Shown here: positions 7,505 to 15,580 of the stretch, in pieces | How positions within the stretch are numbered: the stretch's first letter is position 1 | How the letters are laid out: each line of letters opens with the position of its first letter | Origin: JAMDEO01 sp963775295 | Lineage (GTDB): Bacteria; Actinomycetota; Thermoleophilia; RBG-16-64-13 | Assembly: GCA_963775295.1 (NCBI GenBank) | Contig: CAVZIK010000006.1 | Span: 434,001 to 498,000 of the forward strand | Reading direction: 5' to 3' | Length of the DNA stretch: 64,000 nt | Notes under the pieces: generated by a model | Told to the model about the DNA's origin: nothing | Databases searched by the model: none | Seen by the model: the letters and a program-made list of their open reading frames with translations, nothing else | Made by a program: the position numbers and the translations under genes

Positions 7505-9487
7505 CTACCGGCGGCGGCGGCGTAGGCGCCGCGCCTCTCCCACCCGAAGGGTCAGCCCCTCGGAATCCATGTGCTCCAGAAGAGCCTGCGCATACCGGCG
7601 CGAGGTTCCCAAAAGGTCGCGCACCTCTGCCAGCGTGAGTTGACCCGTTTCTTCCATCGCAGCGATGAGCCGGCCCATCAACACCTCGAGCCGCTCGGGA
7701 GGGTAGTAGAGGTCTTCGCCCACTTTGACCAAGCTACCCTGGCGCACGAGCGCGTCAATGAGCTTCTGAGCTTCTCGCACCTGAAGGCCGGCCGCCTGGG
7801 CAACAACGGCCAGGCGAGGGGCCTCTGCTTCCGGGGCCCCTGGGGAGGGGTTCGCGAACAGCCCGAGAAGCACCTGAGCCGCCTCGGATGGGCCCGCAGC
7901 TGAACCGGCGGCCGCCTCGGCGGAGATGAAGCCGTGCTCAGTGCGCAAGACGTCGCCCGACGCCTGCAACCGGCTCAACGCGGCATCCAGAGCAGGCCAC
8001 TCTCTGCCGCCCGCGAGTTCGCGTCGCAGCTCTCCCAAGGTCACATACGGGTTGAGGGCGTCCTTCTCGGCCTTTGCCAGGAGGGCCGTTCGCGCGGTCT
8101 CTGTGAGCGCCAACAGCGACGGGCCGTGGAAAAGGCGGGTCGCATCGGAACCGGCAGTTCCACCTGGAAGGGCTCGACCGTCCGCGACGATGGCTGCGAC
8201 CGCTGCGCCAACCTCGCCCGTCACGAAACGCCACAGATAGGGACTGGTTTCCAGTCTCCCCCGCACCAAGGCCATCGGGAAGGCCTCCTCCAAGAGCAAA
8301 GTGGCAATCGCGTCCGGCGCTCCTCCCTCCAGCAAGGTCAGGCGGTCCCGCCATCGCCCGCCGGTGCCATGCTTGTGGGGCGCGGGGTCGATCACGCGCC
8401 CGCCGCCGACGGTGGTCACCGGCGTGACCGAACGAATGATGAACTGATCACCTGGATAGACCAGCATCCTTTCCTCGAAGCGCAATTGCGCGTAACAGGA
8501 CTGGCCCGGCTCGAGCGTTTCCCGGTCAGCGAGCACCACTTTTGCCAACATTTCCGAGGTGCCGTGATCAACCCTGGCCCGGGAAACTCTGGGAAACGGC
8601 GTCGCCTCGTCCACGAGCAAGAAGAGACGCACATCCGTGAGAAACGTGGGTTCTATTACCGGCTCCTTGACCACCCACTGACCCCGCGAGACGGCCTCGC
8701 GTTCGATTCCCGTGAGGTTCAGAGCCACCCTCTGGCCCCCTTGAGCGGCCGAGACCTCGTGATCGTGTACCTCCACGCTCCTGACCCTCACGTCCAGCAG
8801 GTCACCGAAGCCGCGGGAATTACGGGGAGGAAGGATGGCTACGGTGTCCTCGGCACTGATCCTCCCAGACCACAGCGTACCGGTAACGACGGTGCCGATC
8901 CCCTTGAGCGAAAACACGCGGTCTACGGGCATCCGGGTCGCCGGATAGGCCGGACGCGGCGGCACCTTCGCGCCCACGCTGTCCAGCGCCTCCAACAGTT
9001 CCGGCAGGCCCTCGCCGGTCGTGCCACTCACGAATACGACAGGAGCCTCAGCGTATCGGGTCGTGGCAAGAAACTCTTCCACATCAGCGCGGGCGAGTTC
9101 GGCTAGATCCCGGTCGACCATGTCCACCTTGGTCACAGCGACCACCCCGGCAGGGATCCCGAGCAGCTCGATGATCCGGAGGTGCTCGCGCGTCTGGGGC
9201 ATCACCCCGTCGTCGGCGGCCACCACCAGCAAGAACAGGTCGATACCCGTGGCTCCGGCCACCATGGTCTTAACGAAACGTTCGTGCCCGGGAACATCCA
9301 CAACACTCAAGTGCCGACCGCTGGGCAGCGCCAGTTCGGCAAATCCCAACTCGATGCTGATGCCGCGTTCCTTCTCTTCCTTGAGGCGGTCGGTATCACG
9401 CCCGGTGAGCGCTTTGATCAGCGTGGTCTTGCCGTGATCGATGTGACCGGCCGTCCCCAGAGTGAGAGGCCTGGAGTATTCCGCCAT
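7505..9487 (-). CDS. selB: Selenocysteine-specific elongation factor SelB
   Basis: A 660-aa translational GTPase. The G domain begins at once: GHIDHGKT (residues 14-21), RGISIELGFA, DVPGHE and TKVD in order. EF-Tu-like beta-barrel domains 2 and 3 follow to about residue 370, then winged-helix repeats to the basic C-terminus, the part that holds the SECIS hairpin of mRNA. The length fits SelB (about 600-650). It delivers Sec-tRNA to ribosomes at UGA codons. ATG at 9487 has GGAG 6 bases upstream, 13 bases after the selA stop, so selA and selB are co-transcribed. Confidence 0.97.
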   Translation of the reverse strand: MAEYSRPLTLGTAGHIDHGKTTLIKALTGRDTDRLKEEKERGISIELGFAELALPSGRHLSVVDVPGHERFVKTMVAGATGIDLFLLVVAADDGVMPQTREHLRIIELLGIPAGVVAVTKVDMVDRDLAELARADVEEFLATTRYAEAPVVFVSGTTGEGLPELLEALDSVGAKVPPRPAYPATRMPVDRVFSLKGIGTVVTGTLWSGRISAEDTVAILPPRNSRGFGDLLDVRVRSVEVHDHEVSAAQGGQRVALNLTGIEREAVSRGQWVVKEPVIEPTFLTDVRLFLLVDEATPFPRVSRARVDHGTSEMLAKVVLADRETLEPGQSCYAQLRFEERMLVYPGDQFIIRSVTPVTTVGGGRVIDPAPHKHGTGGRWRDRLTLLEGGAPDAIATLLLEEAFPMALVRGRLETSPYLWRFVTGEVGAAVAAIVADGRALPGGTAGSDATRLFHGPSLLALTETARTALLAKAEKDALNPYVTLGELRRELAGGREWPALDAALSRLQASGDVLRTEHGFISAEAAAGSAAGPSEAAQVLLGLFANPSPGAPEAEAPRLAVVAQAAGLQVREAQKLIDALVRQGSLVKVGEDLYYPPERLEVLMGRLIAAMEETGQLTLAEVRDLLGTSRRYAQALLEHMDSEGLTLRVGEARRLRRRRR

Positions 9488-9500
9488 CGTGGTCTCCGGT

Positions 9501-11063
9501 CTAGGAGTCTCGCTCGGGCGCCAGGCCGCGCTCGGCGCGATCGAGCAGCCGCGCCGCAGCCCAGGCTACGCTTTCCGCCACATCTTCAACCTCATCGTCA
9601 TCGAGGGCGAGCACGTCCAGGTGAAGGCAGTCCTGCGAGACGCGCGCGATCACAGGGACAGGAGCCTTGCGCAGCTCCGCCTCGAGAGCCGACGCACTCC
9701 ACTTGATGGTCCGCATTCCCGGCACCTCGGCAGCAACCGATCCGCCCGGGCCTCCGGCTACCCCGGTCGATCGGGCTGTGCCGCCGGGCATGCCACATTC
9801 CACCGGTAGTTCGGGGATGCGAACGCGGACGGCGTGGGAGGGCAATTCGACCAGAGGCATCGAACCCCCTCCGGCCCGGGCCTTGGACTCCTCGATCTCA
9901 AGGATGAAGCCATCGGCGCATCGGGCTTCGATCGTGCTCTGGAGCCGCGCAGCCAACGCGGCGGTCTCCGCGGGGGTCCGCTCCAGGAGCCGTAGGGTCG
10001 GCACTTCCCGTCTGGCCCGCTCGGGATCAGCGTATAGCTGTAGCGTGGCCTCAAGAGCGGCCAGGGTCATCTTGTCCAAGCGAAGGGCACGAGCCACGGG
10101 ATGTCTGCGTAGCCGGTCGACGACCTCCCCCCTTCCCACGATGATGCCGGCCTGAGGTCCACCGAGGAGCTTGTCCCCGCTGAAACAGACCACGTCCGCC
10201 CCCGAACGCAGCGAAGCCGCCACCGTGGGCTCGCCCGCGAAAACTCCCAATTCGAGTAGCGCTCCGCTGCCCAGGTCATCCGCCACCACCACACCGCGGC
10301 GACGCCCCAGTTCGACCAGATCCTCCAGCCCCACCTCTTCGGCAAAGCCCATGATTCGGTAGTTGGACGTGTGTACTTGGAAGAGCAAGGCTGTATTGCC
10401 AGTTATAGCGGATTCGAAGTCCCCGATATGGGTGCGGTTCGTCGTCCCCACCTCGACCAGTTGTACCCCGCCCGCGCGCATGATATCGGGCAGGCGAAAC
10501 GAGCCGCCGATCTCAACCAATTGGCCCCGCGAAACCACCACTTCCCGCCCGGCTGCCAAGCCCATGAGGAGCAGAAGGACAGCCCCGGCGTTGTTGTTGA
10601 CGACAAACGCCGCTTCTGCCCCAGTGAGACGCGTAAGGAGTTTCTCCACGTGGGTCTCGCGATTACCGCGGGAGCCAGCCTTCAGATCGTACTCCAAGTT
10701 GCTATACGACCCAGCGACTTCTGCAACGCGCGCAATAGCCGACTCGGCCAAGCGGGAACGCCCCAGGTTCGTGTGAATGACGATGCCGGTGAGATTCAGG
10801 GTGCGGCACAACCCCGGGCGTGTCCAGGACTCGAGCAGTTCGATCGCCTTCTCCAGGAGCCTCGCAGCGGATTGGGTGTCATCCATGTCGCCCTGCTCGA
10901 CGCCCGACATGATCCCGGCGCGCTCGGCCTCAATGGCCGCCCGCGCGGCCTCCACAACCTGCGTCCGCCCATATTTCACGAGCAAATCGGCCGCGTCGAG
11001 ACCGCCCACCAGCTCTTCCACGGACGGCAACCCACGCAGTCTCTTCTGTACAGCCTCTTGCAT
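9501..11063 (-). CDS. selA: L-seryl-tRNA(Sec) selenium transferase SelA
   Basis: PLP enzyme that converts Ser-tRNA(Sec) to Sec-tRNA(Sec) with selenophosphate. It has an N-terminal tRNA-binding helix region, the TGIVIHTNLGRS segment (about residues 92-104), a Gly-rich loop, and the PLP lysine in SGDKLLGGPQAG (about Lys298). At about 520 aa it is longer than the usual 450-470. The excess is a Gly/Pro-rich insert near residues 413-456 in the C-terminal small domain, between the GGGSMPLVELPS segment and SASALEAEL. The second of two adjacent ATGs (11063) has GGAGG at the better 5-base spacing. It sits between a polyprenyl synthase gene and selB on the same strand. Confidence 0.97.
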   Translation of the reverse strand: MQEAVQKRLRGLPSVEELVGGLDAADLLVKYGRTQVVEAARAAIEAERAGIMSGVEQGDMDDTQSAARLLEKAIELLESWTRPGLCRTLNLTGIVIHTNLGRSRLAESAIARVAEVAGSYSNLEYDLKAGSRGNRETHVEKLLTRLTGAEAAFVVNNNAGAVLLLLMGLAAGREVVVSRGQLVEIGGSFRLPDIMRAGGVQLVEVGTTNRTHIGDFESAITGNTALLFQVHTSNYRIMGFAEEVGLEDLVELGRRRGVVVADDLGSGALLELGVFAGEPTVAASLRSGADVVCFSGDKLLGGPQAGIIVGRGEVVDRLRRHPVARALRLDKMTLAALEATLQLYADPERARREVPTLRLLERTPAETAALAARLQSTIEARCADGFILEIEESKARAGGGSMPLVELPSHAVRVRIPELPVECGMPGGTARSTGVAGGPGGSVAAEVPGMRTIKWSASALEAELRKAPVPVIARVSQDCLHLDVLALDDDEVEDVAESVAWAAARLLDRAERGLAPERDS

Positions 11064-11112
11064 CATCGCCTCCAGCGGTGGTTCCGCGAACCGTGACTGA
11101 TTGCGGCGCGCG

Positions 11113-12135
11113 CTACCGCTCTCTCTCCAGGAAGAAGTCGGCCATGGACGCCAAAACCTCGCGCGCCTCGGACTGCCGCATCGGGATCAAATACGAACGA
11201 GCTTCCGCAATGAGATCCCGTGCGAAGGAGCGGGCGTAGTCGATCGAGCCGTAGTGCTGGAGCAAGGCCACCACCTCGAGCGCTTGCTGCTTGTCTTTCC
11301 CCTGGCACAGCCGAAGTAAGTCGATCAACCGCTGTCGATCGGCCGGACTCGCTTGGGCGAGACAGTGGATCACCATCAGGGTACGTTTTCCCTCCAAGAC
11401 ATCACTAAGGTAGTCCTTGCCCATGGTGCGTTCGTCACCGAGGATGTTAAGAAGATCGTCCTGGATTTGAAAAGCGATAGACGAATTCTTGCCGAATCCT
11501 TCAAGCGCCTTCTCCTCCTCCGCTGTAGCTCCCGCGATAATCGCTCCCACCTTGAGAGGAGCTATGCCGCTGTAATACCCCGTCTTGCCCAGGGCCATGT
11601 TGAGGTAGTCGTCCGGAGTTAGATCGTACAGATCGTCGCGGACCCAACCCACGTCGAGGGCTTGGCCCTCAACAGTGCGCGCGCTCATCTCTCCGATGAC
11701 GTCGAGCACCGCGATCTTCGTCCGGTCATCGAGCAGGGAGTCTCGAACCACGATGGTGCAGACCAGCCCTAGTGCGTAGTCCCCCGCGTTGATGGCCAGC
11801 GGTATCCCGTGAAGGATATGGGCGCACTTCTGCTCCCGGCGGAGAAGGCTGGCATCCATGATGTCGTCGTGGATGAGCGCTGCCGCATGAAAGACCTCGA
11901 TGGCGCAGCCACTGGCGAGCGCTTTGCGCGGCTCGCCGCCGGACGCCTCGCAGGCCAGCATGGCCATCGCCGGACGTACCCGCTTGCCGCCCCTGGAGAT
12001 GAACTCGTCCAGAATGCCGTAGAGGTAGCGGTGAAGTGGGCTTCCTTCCGCGACACCGTCCAGATAGCCGTGCAACTTCACGTCGATCTCGGGGCTGACT
12101 TTAACGAGATAATCGACAAACAGATCAACGCTCAT
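11113..12135 (-). CDS. Polyprenyl diphosphate synthase (trans-isoprenyl, IspB/GGPP type)
   Basis: A 340-aa all-helical prenyltransferase condensing isopentenyl diphosphate onto allylic diphosphates. GGKRVRPAM (residues 49-57), the first Asp-rich motif DDIMD (90-94) and the second QIQDDLLN (223-230) are visible; the second ends in Asn where many homologues have Asp. The product chain length cannot be set with certainty; residues before the first motif (HAAALIH) are fairly small, which allows a long chain such as a quinone or carrier-lipid tail. ATG at 12135 has GGAG 9 bases upstream. It ends 50 bases before selA, likely in one transcript. Confidence 0.92.
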   Translation of the reverse strand: MSVDLFVDYLVKVSPEIDVKLHGYLDGVAEGSPLHRYLYGILDEFISRGGKRVRPAMAMLACEASGGEPRKALASGCAIEVFHAAALIHDDIMDASLLRREQKCAHILHGIPLAINAGDYALGLVCTIVVRDSLLDDRTKIAVLDVIGEMSARTVEGQALDVGWVRDDLYDLTPDDYLNMALGKTGYYSGIAPLKVGAIIAGATAEEEKALEGFGKNSSIAFQIQDDLLNILGDERTMGKDYLSDVLEGKRTLMVIHCLAQASPADRQRLIDLLRLCQGKDKQQALEVVALLQHYGSIDYARSFARDLIAEARSYLIPMRQSEAREVLASMADFFLERER

Positions 12136-12243
12136 GAACGGCTACTCCGTTTTCTCGTGATAATGCCCGCACGATAGCACGTCGCCGTGTGTTGTCTCCG
12201 CCGAACCGCGCTTGGAGCGAGGTTTCTCGGCGACCATGCGTCT

Positions 12244-12263
12244 ATCCCCTGCGAGAAGGGGAT
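12244..12263 (-). terminator. Small hairpin after the sortase gene
   Basis: ATCCCC (12244-12249) and GGGGAT (12258-12263) form a short stem just past the sortase stop on the minus strand. There is no T run, so this is weak. Confidence 0.25.
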
Positions 12264-12272
12264 GTCTCGGCT

Positions 12273-13082
12273 CTAAGGAGTAATGAGCTTGAAACTGGTG
12301 AGGTCGCCCTGCACGACGATGCGCTGCTTGGCGCTGTAGATTGGGTGACAGGCTGCTAGAGAGACCTGCTCCCTGCCCAGTTGTGCCACCTGGTTGACCT
12401 CCGTAGGCAGGACGATGACGACCCGGGTAACCGTATAGCGGGCTACCGCATATGGCAGGACAAGATCGATCTCGTCGCCCACTTGGACCTTGTTGAGCTT
12501 GAAGAAGGGCGCTCCGTAGGTAGTCCGATGACCGGACACGACAAAGTTGCCCCCTTCGCCGGGAAAGGGAGTCTCGGGCCAGTGACCCGGGCCCACTTTG
12601 AGATCGCCCGTGCCGGTTCCCTCGACCATGACCACGTTCAGGCCGATACTGGGGATGATGATCTTTCCGATCGGCTTGCCAACCGTACCGGACGCCGTCG
12701 CTGCATACGCGTCGGCGGCCGTCTTGAAAGCGTCGAGTTGGACCTCGCGCTCAGCTTCCGCGGCGGCGGTTGCGGCCGCGGCCGCATCTTCAGACGTCGT
12801 CGTCGACTCACCGGTCGCGGCCTGCTGCACGCTCTGGGCTTTGATGTCGATGGGGATAAAATCGGTCGAGGACAGATCTGCAGCGGCGGAAGTGACTTGC
12901 GGGCTCGTCTGCTCCAGTTGCTGTTTTAGGTCTCTCTGTTGGAACCAAGTGTAGGCCCACGTCGACGGGACCCAGGCGAGCAGGATCACGCCGGCCAGGA
13001 TCATCAAATTGGCCAACCAGCGCTTCCACGATCTGCGCCATCTCGGTGTCGTTGCCACCGTCTTCTCAGCACCTTCTGGCAT
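12273..13082 (-). CDS. Sortase (class E-like transpeptidase)
   Basis: A 269-aa membrane-anchored sortase: basic N-terminus, one membrane span near residues 22-42, an Ala/Thr-rich stalk to about residue 135, then the sortase beta-barrel. Catalytic residues are all present: His185 in SGHRTTYG, Cys245 in LAACHP and Arg254 in SAKQR. The CHPxYSxxQR signature matches class E/F housekeeping sortases of actinobacteria, which join surface proteins with an LPxTG- or LAxTG-type signal to cell wall or pili. No substrate with such a signal is encoded in the window. It is divergent from the manC-type gene. Confidence 0.92.
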   Translation of the reverse strand: MPEGAEKTVATTPRWRRSWKRWLANLMILAGVILLAWVPSTWAYTWFQQRDLKQQLEQTSPQVTSAAADLSSTDFIPIDIKAQSVQQAATGESTTTSEDAAAAATAAAEAEREVQLDAFKTAADAYAATASGTVGKPIGKIIIPSIGLNVVMVEGTGTGDLKVGPGHWPETPFPGEGGNFVVSGHRTTYGAPFFKLNKVQVGDEIDLVLPYAVARYTVTRVVIVLPTEVNQVAQLGREQVSLAACHPIYSAKQRIVVQGDLTSFKLITP

Positions 13083-13124
13083 GGTACGGGACAGTATAGC
13101 CCCCGCGCGCCTTTCGGATTGATG

Positions 13125-13141
13125 TTGCCAAGCTCTGGCAA
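13125..13141. promoter_or_regulatory. Palindrome upstream of the mannose-1-phosphate guanylyltransferase gene
   Basis: TTGCCA-AGCTC-TGGCAA, perfect 6-bp arms, 11 bases before the ATG at 13153 in the divergent gap with the sortase gene. Its form suits a dimeric repressor, or a leader hairpin covering the start, since no clear ribosome-binding site is seen. The regulator is unknown. Confidence 0.35.
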
Positions 13142-13152
13142 TCGGCCCTAAT

Positions 13153-14607
13153 ATGGTTCACATGCATATCCAAACCATCATCCTCGCCGGTGGATCAGGC
13201 ACCCGGCTCTGGCCGGCTTCGCGTCAGAACTTTCCAAAACAGCTGTTGGCGCTCGCCGGGACTTATTCTCTTCTGCAGGAGACGGCCCTCAGATTGCGCA
13301 GCGTTCCCCCGGCCTCGGACGGATCCGACGTCACTGTGGTCACCAACGAGGAGTACCGCTTTTTGGTCGCCGATCAATTGTTGGAACTGGGCATAAAGCA
13401 ACCGCGAGTGATTCTGGAGCCGGTGGGACGGAACACAGCGCCTGCGCTGACCTTAGCCGCTCTGGTACTCGATGACGGAGACCCGGACCAGTTGATGTTG
13501 GTCATGCCCGCGGACCATATCATTGCGGATGTACCCGCCTTCCAGACCGCGGTGGCAGAGGCGGCGCTTCTGGCCGAGACGGACATGTTCGTCACCTTTG
13601 GCATCGTCCCGGACAGGCCGGAGACCGGGTACGGATACATCGGCGTCGGAGACCCCATTGAAGGGGCGGCGACTGCCCGGCGATTGGCCGGCTTCCGGGA
13701 GAAGCCGGATGCTGCCACTGCGCGACAACTGCTCGCTGGGAACGATCACCTATGGAACAGCGGGATCTTTATGGTCAAGCGGTCCCTCTGGTTATCCGCG
13801 ATCGAGGACACCCGACCTGACATCGCCGCTGCATGTCGGGCTGCTTTGAAAAGCAGTTCCACCGATGGGCTTTTCGTCCGGGTCGATCGACACGCCTTTT
13901 CCTCCTGCCCGTCCGATTCGATCGACTACGCGGTGCTGGAGAGACTCGACGCAGTGAGGCACACGTCCGGTGCCGCCGTGGTACCGCTCACCGCCGGGTG
14001 GTCGGATGTTGGCGCGTGGGATGCCCTTTGGGCGGTTTCCCCCAAAGACACTTGCGGCAACGTGATCCGGGGAGACGTGATCCTCGAAGACACTGCGAAC
14101 TCCCTCGTGTTTTCTGATTCGCGGCTCGTCACTGTGCTGGGCTGCGACAACCTAGTGGTGGTAGAGACGGTGGATGCCACGTTGGTGGCCCGAAAGGACA
14201 GGACCGCCGACATCAAGAAGCTGGTGGTCAAGGTTCAAGAGAGTCATCTCGACCTCACTCGCAACCACCGCAGTGTGCACCGCCCCTGGGGTAGATTCGA
14301 ATCACTCGACCAAGGGGAGCACTTCCAAGTGAAGCATATCGTGGTCAAACCTGGCGCCGGTCTTAGCCTCCAGATCCACGAACACAGGGCAGAGCACTGG
14401 GTTGTAGTGAGCGGCGTGGCAGACGTTACGCGCGGGGCCGAGAAGTTCCGCCTAGTTCAGAACGAGTCAACGTACATCCCTCTGGGCACGCAACATAGGC
14501 TGGAGAACCCTGGTCCCGAACCTCTCGATATCATCGAGGTGCAGTCGGGCGACTATCTGGGCGAAGACGACATCATTCGGCTGGAAGATCGCTACGGCCG
14601 CGCCTAA
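13153..14607 (+). CDS. manC: Mannose-1-phosphate guanylyltransferase / mannose-6-phosphate isomerase
   Basis: A 484-aa two-domain enzyme of the AlgA/ManC/CpsB type. The N-terminal nucleotidyltransferase has GGSGTRLWP (13-21) and FPKQ, then VMPADHII and a GYGYI segment; it makes GDP-mannose from mannose-1-phosphate and GTP. The C-terminal part from HRPWG (about 375) is a cupin-type phosphomannose isomerase with LQIHEHRAEHW. GDP-mannose feeds glycolipids and polysaccharides, in line with the glycosyltransferases at 25.9 and 47.8 kb. Two ATGs (13153, 13162) are possible; neither has a good ribosome-binding site. Confidence 0.94.
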   Translation: MVHMHIQTIILAGGSGTRLWPASRQNFPKQLLALAGTYSLLQETALRLRSVPPASDGSDVTVVTNEEYRFLVADQLLELGIKQPRVILEPVGRNTAPALTLAALVLDDGDPDQLMLVMPADHIIADVPAFQTAVAEAALLAETDMFVTFGIVPDRPETGYGYIGVGDPIEGAATARRLAGFREKPDAATARQLLAGNDHLWNSGIFMVKRSLWLSAIEDTRPDIAAACRAALKSSSTDGLFVRVDRHAFSSCPSDSIDYAVLERLDAVRHTSGAAVVPLTAGWSDVGAWDALWAVSPKDTCGNVIRGDVILEDTANSLVFSDSRLVTVLGCDNLVVVETVDATLVARKDRTADIKKLVVKVQESHLDLTRNHRSVHRPWGRFESLDQGEHFQVKHIVVKPGAGLSLQIHEHRAEHWVVVSGVADVTRGAEKFRLVQNESTYIPLGTQHRLENPGPEPLDIIEVQSGDYLGEDDIIRLEDRYGRA

Positions 14608-14615
14608 ACGTCCCT

Positions 14616-15386
14616 CTAGGCCCCCCCGATGAGCCCGCGCCACATGGAGACCCGGGCCGCAGAAACAGGAAGGGGCGACATCCCAGACAGCAGTCGCTCC
14701 GGGTTGACCCGGGTCAGGATATCGATGTCTTCCTCGGTCAGCCGGCGGCTCAACGAGGCCACCACGGACTCCACCGTCCAACTGGCATGACGATGCGAGT
14801 GGGCATCGGAAGCAAGCACGGCGATGTTTCCCAGCGAGAGTTGGCGGGAGAAGGCGGCTTTGCTTGCCCGTCCGAATCCGCGTTCCAGACTCGCGGCCGT
14901 CGCCTGAGCGACTGCGCCGGCGCCGAGACACTCCCCCAACAGGCCGGGAGTTCGCTGGATGCGATCGTTTCGCTCCGGGTGCGCCAGAACCGGGGTCAGA
15001 CCCGCCGTGCGCAGACGGAAGATCGTATCCCGTAGATGCGACGGCCAGCCCCAGTGGGGCATCTCAACCAGAAGTAGCTTGCCACCGCTTTCCACCGTCA
15101 ACAGTTTCAACTCGTCATCGGAGGCGGTCGCAGCCACCGAGATGTCCACCTCGAAGCCGAGAAGCAACTTGAGATCGATGCCTGCGGAGTCCAGCGCGGC
15201 CCTGAACTCCTGGAGAACCTCTCGCGCTCGGCCAACGAAGGAGATGTCGACTTCCAGCAGATGAGGGGTACACACTACTGTGGTCACCCCGGCCGCAGCC
15301 GCCGCTTCCGCCATGCGCAGACTGTGACTCAGATCCGGAGAGCCGTCATCCAGGCCGGGAAGGATGTGCGAGTGAGTGTCGATCAT
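14616..15386 (-). CDS. PHP-domain protein-tyrosine phosphatase of the CpsB/CapC/YwqE type
   Basis: The protein begins MIDTHSHILPGLDDGSPD, the metal-binding start of the YwqE/CpsB family of manganese-dependent phosphotyrosine phosphatases that reset capsule or exopolysaccharide tyrosine kinases. Later metal ligands are visible in CTPHLLEV, the GFEVDIS segment, LAHPERN and ASDAHSHRH. About 256 aa is normal. The ATG at 15386 matches the family start; a TTG at 15425 would add 13 residues. It converges with the manC-type gene, both pointing to surface polysaccharide. No partner BY-kinase is in the window. Confidence 0.85.
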   Translation of the reverse strand: MIDTHSHILPGLDDGSPDLSHSLRMAEAAAAAGVTTVVCTPHLLEVDISFVGRAREVLQEFRAALDSAGIDLKLLLGFEVDISVAATASDDELKLLTVESGGKLLLVEMPHWGWPSHLRDTIFRLRTAGLTPVLAHPERNDRIQRTPGLLGECLGAGAVAQATAASLERGFGRASKAAFSRQLSLGNIAVLASDAHSHRHASWTVESVVASLSRRLTEEDIDILTRVNPERLLSGMSPLPVSAARVSMWRGLIGGA

Positions 15387-15580
15387 GGGTTCGGGAAGCC
15401 TCCCGCGCAACGCGGCCTCAACCAATTGGGCCTTTTAGCCGAAAAACACCATATGGGTCTTCGATGATCCCTGCGCCCCACCGCACTTGGGTCGAGCGGG
15501 GCATCAGGCTTTACCAGGATCAGTCTTGGGCGGATAGTATATATGGATGTGCCGTAGGAAGCTCAGGGAGGCGGTTCACA

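Noticed and set aside
7246..7638. 130-codon plus-strand frame in the selB/lipoprotein gap
   Set aside because: Half of it is antisense to the selB end; the rest is low-complexity and has no start context.
2919..9106. Long plus-strand open frames at 2919-3647, 6284-7213 and 7934-9106
   Set aside because: They are antisense to clear genes (two binding proteins and selB), have no ribosome-binding sites or family features, and follow the third-base GC bias of the opposite strand.
15464..15580. Upstream extension of the HEAT-like membrane protein
   Set aside because: GGGAGG lies at the right distance from the ATG at 15581, and the extra 39 residues would place a charged segment before the anchor without any family support.
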